From Branchiostoma belcheri (taxonomy: Eukaryota; Chordata; Leptocardii; Amphioxiformes; Branchiostomatidae): a stretch of 64,000 nt of DNA. The DNA is taken from assembly GCF_001625305.1 (NCBI RefSeq), contig NW_017804353.1:5466999-5530998 (forward strand). The letters run 5' to 3'. The translations under genes were made by a program, and so were the position numbers. This document shows positions 56,781-64,000 of this stretch, in pieces (within the stretch, counting starts at the first letter, position 1; every line of letters starts with the position of its first letter). Under the pieces are notes generated by a model. That model searched no databases. It saw only the letters and a program-made list of their open reading frames with translations, and had not been told where the DNA came from.

Positions 56781-58763
56781 CAAACATTATACATAATATA
56801 GCATCAGATGACAATGCCTATTGGGGGTTACATACATTAAGTTTGACAATCAAAGTTATTTCCTTTTCTGCTTTTGTTAACTTTTATGAAATATTTAGAT
56901 TTTTATGAAACTTATAAAAAATTTGTATGAATCTGATCTAATTTTAAGGGCAATGCATTGTACAATATATGTATTACTATTAGATACCCAAGAATCGAGA
57001 GGAAGAAGCATCAAAGACATCTGAATGGATTTTTACCTTCGCCAAGAAGGTTATGTTTTCAGAGGCGTTCGTGTATGTGTGTGTGTGTGTGTCTGTCTGT
57101 CAACACGATAACTTGAGAAGGCCTTGATGGATTGTCTTGATACTTGGTAGGTGGGTAGGTCTTGATGAGACCTCAAAATGATTAGATTTTGGACCCCCTA
57201 GCGGCTTGTTATGGTACTGCAGCTGAACTTCCGGTTTTGATATCTCATGATCTAGACATGTTATGGTGATGAAATTTGGGTGGTAGGTAGCTCTTGTGCT
57301 GGGGAAGAAGTGACGTGAGTTTGGGCCCCCTAGTGGCTTGCTCTGGAACTGCAGGGATATATTCTTGAAAATATTCAAAAGAGGATAACTCAATAACCGG
57401 TTGACGGATCGTCATGATTTTTGGTATGTAGGTAGCTTACGTGATGCTTAATATAATTATGTGACAATTATGCAAATGTGGATGTAATTTGCATAATTTA
57501 TGGGGAAATTCTATAAATCAGCTGCATTCCATAATAAGACAATTGAAGCTTGTGACATTGGTAATTGACAACGAGAGAAACACAGGCAGATATTGATTAT
57601 ATTAATAATGACTTAATTTGCATAATTAATGAGAAAATTTTATAATTATGTAATGATAACTGCCTGTAATTTCATACTTATGGTATTTGAAAGTTAAGTT
57701 GAGGTGAACATCATTAAACATAATTTATTCAAATCAGGACCTCATTTGCATAATTTATTAGGAAATACTAGAATGCCTTGTTTGTTTATATAAGACTGTC
57801 TTTTGGTTGAGATTATGATGAAATGATATAATTCATGAAAATTAGGTTCCTATTTCTTAAATCAGGGGGGAATAATCTAATCTATAATTTGTCAGTCATT
57901 TGGCGAAGGTATGAGATCGGGGAACTCTAGTTAATTGTGCCTTAAGTTGTAGACTTTCTCACAAGAAGTAGAGTAGAGTAGTACTGTAGTTACCAGAACT
58001 GCCTGGCCCTACATTGCCAGGTCTCAAAACGCCCATCTGTAAGCTGATGAAAAAAAAGTCACTCACATTCTGTCATGTGTTGCTCTTGTTGCTCAAGCAC
58101 GGAATAATCTTAATTGTTAAATGCAGTTGAATTTCTGTCTGTAACTAGCAATACCTCCCTCAACAGATAGAGGGCGCTGTGGTCGCGCGGGTGGGGGGAG
58201 ATATGACACTAGCGTTTTTGGTAGTTGGTGAAATATGACACTAGCGTTTTGGTAGAAATGTTAATTAAAAAGTTGGTAAATATATAAAAATGATTTTTCA
58301 CTTAAGGAGAAAGTATATTCATTTCCCGACCAAGAACGTACATGTACTTATAAACCCGAAGTACATTTAACGCCGTAGTTTAAGTTCAGATTCAGGCTTT
58401 TGAAAATAATAATAAAGGATATAATGGATGATACAAATGTATAATGTCCTTGGTCTGTGGTAGGAAATTCTTGCTCCCGTTGTAACTAGCAGTAGCACAG
58501 ATAAATCACAAAATTGCACATTATTCTGGATATTCGTCTGTCGGTTACCACACAACCAGCTGATCTGTCATTGGAGACGCCGGGTGATTTCGTCATGTAC
58601 CCCGGAAGTAAAACTTGTCGCAAACCTTTGGACGTAACACCCACGTAACCATTGGACGTAACGCCACGTAACGCCATTCAGCTCATAGTCACGTTTCTCT
58701 CAGGATTACTTAAAAAATATACAGCACTACAGTCAAATACTGCGCCGAAGGATCTTTTCTACC
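56781..58763. other. Spacer between methyltransferases B and C
   Basis: Contains an 878-bp inverted-terminal-repeat element (57034-57911). The last 450 bases are the putative promoter of C and resemble 53690-54150. Confidence 0.5.
57034..57911. mobile_element. Non-autonomous element with TACCTTCGCCAA terminal inverted repeats
   Basis: Perfect 12-bp inverted ends at 57034-57045 and 57900-57911; a TG microsatellite lies inside near 57074-57098. No coding capacity. The interior is AT-rich with repeated 'catttgcataattta' phrases. No target duplication could be fixed. Confidence 0.55.
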
Positions 58764-61700
58764 ATGTCTGCCCACCTGTTCAGTGACGCGGACCATGCTG
58801 AGATATACCAGCAGTACCGGCCCAAGTGGAGCTCGGAGTTCGCCGAGAAAGTCGTGGCGTTCGTCAAGGAAAAGGTGATGTTTAAATATCATATTACATG
58901 TACATAACTCTGTTCTCGTGAGACTGGAGTTAAACTGAAATAACAAGATTATCATATTTGTTGATCATAACCTGTCACACTTTATAATAGATAGATCGAT
59001 GTTCGAGTAAGAAGCAAGGTTTACTTCCACTAGTTACAGCGACCGTTACAATCAGCTAAAGTTTGTGTAACACAACGCAGGCACGTGCGCTCGCACGTGT
59101 TCGAACAGGTGACCGCGGCCCCGCACGAGGGAGGGGTTAGAACCGGCGATAATACAATGCTTTCTATTGTCGTTGTTACCGTATAATATTAACAATATAC
59201 ATTGTTATGTCACATGTTTATAAGAGACACAAAGAGGGACGTCCGACTCTCAGTAGTGCAGGATGAAGAGTGTGCTTTTATTCAAAACATGTGTTAGTAT
59301 AGTGGCCGGGTTAGGAGTTATATTTCAGGGACTGTACAGTAGATATGTGAGGGGTCATGTTCTAAAATACTACATTCCTCCCCTACTGGATTTGAAATCC
59401 ATTTCCTTTACTTTAACTTTCACTCTTAAAACTAATCTTAAAACTAGTGTCCATGTATTTGACAGTCCGTTCAAAATTTTAAATCTTGCTCTCCTTTGAT
59501 TCACATCTACTCAAGATTTTGTGCTTTTCCTTTTTCTTGTTCTCTTGTTCATTTCAACACTGTTCTTTTGTTCATCTCAAGAGTCTTTCAAAATATTAGA
59601 ATTTGTTAGTAGGTTGTTAAGCATCCCTTTTTATCTAGAGTCCGTTTTGCATGCAATCCATATATAGTCCTTTTCCGAATAGTGTCCATACTTTCATAGT
59701 ACATCGTTCATGGTATGTACATCACAGGTCAAGTCTTTTCGGCGGTTTGACTGCTCTCCCGAATCTGGTGACATAACTGTTGGTATTTCCCGTTGTCTGT
59801 GGATGGTTACGGTTTGCATGATCTTCAGTTTTGTTCTCTTCAGTATTGTTTTCTTCTAGGCCGTCGTCTTCGCTGTCTTCTTCTTCGATCTTTACTTTCT
59901 TGAAGAATGTTGCGTTCCTCGTTATTCTTCTGCCGTTGTTTTCCGCAGTGATCATGGTGTTTTTCTTTCCAATCACTCGGTGTGGTTTGGGGTCATATGG
60001 AGGTGTGAGCTTGTTCTGTTTTCTCTGTGACACTAGGACGGTATCTCCTATGTCGATGTTGTTTTCCTTCGCTCTTCTCTTTCTGTCAGTGTACTTCTTC
60101 ATCTCCACCTTTGCTTTCTGATCATTCTGTTTTGCTTCCTTGTTGACTTCTGGTTGTTTCAGTGTCAGCTCTGGTAGCCTGGTTTTCATGGCTCGCTGGA
60201 AGAGCAGTGTTGCAGGAGGGTGGTTTGTAGTTGTGTGAGGAGTTGCACGATAATTTCGTAGCATCTTGTGCAATTCTTGTTTCCATGACTTTCCTTCGAC
60301 CACCGCTGCCTTTACTGTCTTCCCCAGTACTCTCATGAACCTTTCGGCGGTTCCATTGGCGCATGGCCAATATGGAGTGACTTTCCGATGGTGGAATCCA
60401 AGGTAGTCAGCAAATGACTTCATCTGAGTACTCGTCCATGGCGGGCCGTTGTCCGTCTTCAGTACTTCAGGGGTACCAAACATGGCGAAGATCTTGTCTA
60501 ACACCGGGATGACTGCCTGTGCAGATGTCGACCTCAAGTGTTCCACCACTGGATACCTTGAGTGTTCATCGATCACTACCAGGAGGTAATCTCCGCTGGG
60601 TAATGGTCCCCAGAAATCTGCACATAGTTCTGACCACGGGTGTTCTGGCATAACGGTTGGCTGAAGCGGTACTGCAGTTGGCGTTTTTGTCGTTGCTTGA
60701 CATGCAAGGCATCCCTTTAGCGCTTCATTCACTTTGTCGTCTATCCCAGGAAACCATACTTTTTCTCGCAGTAGTGCCTTTGTCTTTGATATCCCTTGGT
60801 GTCCTTCGTGTGCTATCGCGATTACTCGGCTTTGGAGTGTCGCTGGGATAATGATTCTGTTTCCACGTAGGAGTAGGTCCTGGTCTTGATTCACGGTCAG
60901 TTCGCCTTGTACTTTCGCTATCACCTCGATAGATTTGTCGCAGTTTTCTGCTGATTTGTGGTCATGCCATCTGCCGCTTTCTCTGGTAGGTGTATCGCTG
61001 TTTGTAGCGTAGGATCCTTCATCGTTTCTTCCTTGATTTCTTCAAGTGATAGTGACTTGGGTGCTGACTGCTGTGAAATGTAGTTCACATATTCCTCAGC
61101 TGTGCAAATGTGATGAAGTTCCTTTGACCTTGGTAGCGGATGTCTTGACATATAGTCGGCCGGATTGTCTCTTCCGGGCTGATAGATGACCTCGAAGTGG
61201 TATTGTTGCAGTTTGAGCAACCATCTCTCAATCCTCAGTGGTGGCTTCGCGTTTGGTTTGTTGAAGATATAGGTCAGGGGCATGTGATCTGTGATAACTC
61301 TGAATGTAGTTCCATACAGATAGAGATGGAAATGCTGTATCCCCAGGCGATTGCTAGTGCCTCTCGCTCCGTCTGGCTATATCTTGTTTCCACATCTGTC
61401 AGAGACTTGCTTGCGTACGCTATGATAGCGGTTGATCCATCTTTCTCCTTTTGATAGAGGATTGCGCCGAGTCCCGCCGGACTGGCATCCACGAGTAGTT
61501 CTGTCGTCTTGTTTGTGCAAAGTAGGACAGGTTTCGCTCCCTGACTCAGGAGTTTCTTCACTTCGGAGAACGCTTTCTCTTGTTCTTCGTCCCAGGTCCA
61601 GGGGACGTTGGATCTTGTAAGGTCTCGTAGTGGTTTTATCACTGCCGCATATTCAGGGATGAATCTTGACAAGAAATTTGTCATGCCTAAGAGACTACGG

Positions 61701-63753
61701 ATCTCTCCGGGTGTTGTTGGTGCCGGGCAGTCGACAATTGCCTTGACTTTGCTGGGCGCTGCTGAGATTCCTGATTTGCCAAAAACGTGACCGTAGAATT
61801 CGAGGCTTGTCTTGTTGAATTCACACTTCTCGTGGTTGAGGGTAAGTCCCGTTTCACGGAGACGCTTAAGTGTGTCGTGGAGTGCTCGATCGTGTGCTTC
61901 TTGGCCCTTGCCATACACGATGATGTCATCACTTATGTTCCTGACTCCCTTGATTCCTGCCAGGACTTGCTCAGTTGTATTCTGGAATATCTCGCTGGCA
62001 GCATTGATCCCGAAGATCAACCTCTTATATCGGCGGAGTCCAACATGTGTAGCAAATGTTGTGACATTTCTGCTGTCTGGGTGCAGTTCGAGTTGATGAT
62101 ATCCCGAACGCAGGTCCAGATGAGAGAAGTGTGTGGCGCCGTTTAGGTCATGGGATTAGATCATCAATGGTCGGCGTCACATGTCGTTCTCTTTGGATTG
62201 CCTTGTTTGCTTCCCTCATGTCGATGCAGATTCGGATCGAATTTGTTTTGGTTTGGCACCACTACTATTGGAGATACCCATGGTGTTGGACCGTCAACTC
62301 GTTCGATGATGTCTTGCTTCTCCAGCTCTCTTAACTCGTTCTCTACTTGCTTTCTCATATGGAATGGTATGCGCCGGTGTGGCTGTCTGACCGGTGACAC
62401 CGTCTCATCCACGTGTAGCTTGATTTGTGTATTCTTGAGCTTGCCAATGCCATTGTTGAAGACATCTCGGTATTCGTGCTCCAACTGTTGAGATTTATCT
62501 GCTTTTATGGCATTTACAGAATGCTTGAATTCTACAAGCATCAGATCCACTGCTGTTGGATAGCTCAGAAGGTTACTGTTGGCTTTCTTGCCCTCGATTA
62601 CGTATATATCCGCAACTGTTATCTTGCTGCCACTTTCCAATACTGTTTGGAATTTTCCCTTGACTGGCAGCTTGCCTCCTCCGTAGGGCCTGATAACGGT
62701 ACGGCACGGAGTGAGCTTGGGTCGTCCTACTTTCCGGTGGGTCTCTTCACCGATGACATTGATGCTTGCACCGGTATCTATCAGGAAGTTTACTTTGTTT
62801 GCTCCCACTTTCACTTCTCTATATGGAAGCTTGTTTCTGCCAGGGTTGTTCCCCACCGTGAATGTGTATTCATCATCTGAGTTAGAGACATCTTCTTCTT
62901 TTATCCTGTGCACCCTTCTCTCCCTCTTAGCCCTGCACACTTTAGCGAAATGGTTTAGCTTCGAACAGAACAGGCACTTCTGGTTGCGTGCAGGACAGCC
63001 CTGGGGCCCATGAGGAAAGATCCCACCACAATTCCTACATGTGGTTTTTGTCTGTGGCCTGTCTTGCTTAGGCCTGGCTCCTGGCGCCCTTGATTGATGG
63101 GCGGTCTTGGTTTGACCTGAATACTTTGGCCTCCCTGGATGACTTCTCCTGGCTACGTTTACATCAGCGTGAGACTTGCTTGTGTTCTCGATTACCAAAG
63201 CTTGCTTATCAGCGATTTCTAGAGAACGTGCCAACTTCAGTAGACCATCTAACTCGATGTCTTTGTTTTGAAGGGCTCTGCGACGTAGCTTGCTGTTGTT
63301 ACAAGTTAAGATTACTTGCATAAGGATCTCCCTGTCTGCATTGTGAAACTCACAGGTCTTGGCTAACCCCCTTAGCCTCGTGCAGTACTGATCAACAGTT
63401 TCATGTGACTCTTGCTTTGTGCTTCTTTGTTCGGACAGAGTAGCGGATGGGTGGGGAACATTGATAGGCAGGGGATCAAAAGGACAGACACAGGAAATGA
63501 GGTGAACATGAAGGTCACCCCCCCCCCCTCCAAATGCTTCCCTCAAGCTTAAGTCTGAAATCTCCGAACTCTTGTTCTCTACGCATGTGTAGAAATCCTC
63601 CCCTCTGCTCCATGCTGTTGACGTGGGCTGCGGCTCGGGTCAGAGTTCAGAGATCCTGGCTCCTCACTTCCAACACGTCCTGGGGATGGATGTCAGCGAA
63701 CCTCAGATTGCCATGGCAACAGCTAACAACAAACACGAGAATGTTGAATACAG
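58764..63753 (+). CDS. SAM-dependent methyltransferase C (5' part; runs past the window)
   Basis: Exon 1 58764-58874 (ATG at 58764, 37 codons, donor gtgatg) and exon 2 63593-63753 (acceptor catgtgtag, donor gtacgc). Exon lengths (111 and 161 bp) and phases equal those of A and B. Residues MSAHLFSDADHAEIYQQYRP and motif I VDVGCGSGQSS show the same family, more diverged than A is from B. Later exons lie beyond 64000. Intron 1 (4.7 kb) contains an antisense, 5'-truncated Ty3/Gypsy retrotransposon. Splice sites are intact, so the gene may still be expressed. Confidence 0.85.
59000..59374 (-). repeat. Putative 3' LTR
   Basis: 375 bp bounded by TGT...ACA in element orientation (TGTAGTATT at 59374 to CTCGAACA at 59000). 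It abuts a purine tract on its integrase side. Without the other LTR the left boundary is inferred. Confidence 0.5.
59375..59386 (-). other. Polypurine tract of the Gypsy element
   Basis: GTAGGGGAGGAA on the - strand, directly before the TG start of the LTR, where plus-strand priming is expected. Confidence 0.6.
59722..60924 (-). pseudogene. Gypsy integrase region
   Basis: About 400 open codons. HHCC zinc-binding region (HEGHQG..., CLACQ), DDE core with D in CADFWG, D in TDNGPPW and E in TAERFMR, then a chromodomain-less, acidic C-terminal end. Intact as an open stretch but out of frame with the upstream RNase H part. Confidence 0.85.
60921..61283 (-). pseudogene. Gypsy RNase H C-terminal and connection region
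   Basis: Open stretch with RIERWLLKLQQY and GRDNPADYMSR, typical of the end of Gypsy RNase H. Frame differs from both neighbours. Confidence 0.75.
61274..62020 (-). pseudogene. Gypsy reverse transcriptase (3' half) and RNase H start
   Basis: NISDDIIVYG active-site motif (SDD in place of the commoner VDD, as in Mag-like elements), FLSRFIPEYA thumb, and RNase H start with LLVDASPAGLGA. Loses frame after about 61300. Confidence 0.82.
62164..63546 (-). pseudogene. Gypsy Gag (truncated), protease and RT start
   Basis: Gag similarity begins at about 63440 (QESHETVDQYCTRLRGLAKT). Two zinc-knuckle-like clusters (CRNCGG, CLFCSKLNHFAKVC) follow, then protease FLIDTGAS and the RT entry LEKQDIIERVDGPTPWVSPI. 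The frame is lost near 62.25 kb within RT. Open codons beyond about 63440 are not Gag-like. Confidence 0.82.
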
Positions 63754-64000
63754 GTACGCATTTCAAGATTAACAAACTTTGTTTATTTTTAGTCAAACAC
63801 ATTCATATATGACCATGCAGCCCCTCTTGAACTCAGTTCTGCCCTTAGCACTCCCAACATTATGTAACCAGTTACCATGGTGATATACGTCTGGTTCAGG
63901 TCATCGACCTTATTTGTTTGGAGAAGAAGAGGAAGAAACTGAGGAAAAACTATATGTTTTCCTTCGGTTAACATAATAATGATACATTTCTATGGTCATG
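63754..64000 (+). other. Start of methyltransferase C intron 2
   Basis: Non-coding to the window end; nothing recognised. Confidence 0.5.

Larger units (their letters stand above)
59000..63546 (-). mobile_element. Ty3/Gypsy (Mag-like) LTR retrotransposon, 5'-truncated and frame-broken
   Basis: On the - strand the order is Gag zinc knuckles, protease, reverse transcriptase, RNase H, integrase, polypurine tract, then one LTR. This is the Ty3/Gypsy order; the similarity is to K02A2.6-like/Mag elements (from memory). No second LTR exists at the 63.5-kb end, and Gag lacks its N-terminal part. Reading frame changes near 62.1, 61.28 and 60.92 kb. Probably a dead insertion. It lies antisense in intron 1 of methyltransferase C. 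Confidence 0.85.

Noticed and set aside
59831..60121. Hydrophobic 96-codon + strand frame within the Gypsy region
   Set aside because: Antisense to the integrase C-terminal region, whose charged codons mirror as hydrophobic ones.

Overview
The window is intron-rich animal DNA carrying orthologues of two conserved bilaterian genes, crumbs and DENND1, together with THAP/DDE and Ty3/Gypsy transposable elements. Gene content, compact introns and element types fit an invertebrate deuterostome, most likely amphioxus (Branchiostoma). This is inference; no species-specific marker was tested.

Layout. (1) 109-7704, + strand: the 3' part of a Crumbs homologue. It has four 222-bp two-EGF exons, three more EGF exons, and a last exon with the membrane helix and the diagnostic tail (GTYSPSRQE and a terminal EERLI). 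(2) 10978-12781, - strand: a two-exon gene for a basic, disordered protein I do not recognise. (3) About 13863-21415: a DNA transposon of the ISL2EU type. Its - strand gene encodes SAP, SWIM zinc finger, YqaJ nuclease and PHD finger. Its + strand THAP/DDE transposase gene lies inside an intron of that gene. Inverted terminal repeats carry a promoter and first-exon module. Each gene has one frame break. (4) 22568-25078, + strand: a single-exon RING/coiled-coil protein. (5) 27465-48583, - strand: a complete 26-exon DENND1 (connecdenn, Rab35 GEF) gene predicted at 938 aa. All splice phases join. (6) 49861-63753, + strand: three tandem SAM-dependent methyltransferase genes. A and B are complete; C is cut by the window end and has an antisense, 5'-truncated Ty3/Gypsy element in intron 1.

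DENND1 and methyltransferase A are divergent neighbours and probably share a promoter region. About 183 bp of that region is duplicated upstream of methyltransferase B, fused to a decayed copy of the C-type promoter and exon 1, so the cluster records several rearrangements.

The two assembly gaps (973-1667 and 22238-22257) are each flanked by near-identical sequence, which suggests unmerged contig ends or haplotypes rather than real missing DNA. Several small inverted-repeat elements with recognisable target duplications lie in introns and spacers. I saw no rRNA, tRNA or CRISPR feature.
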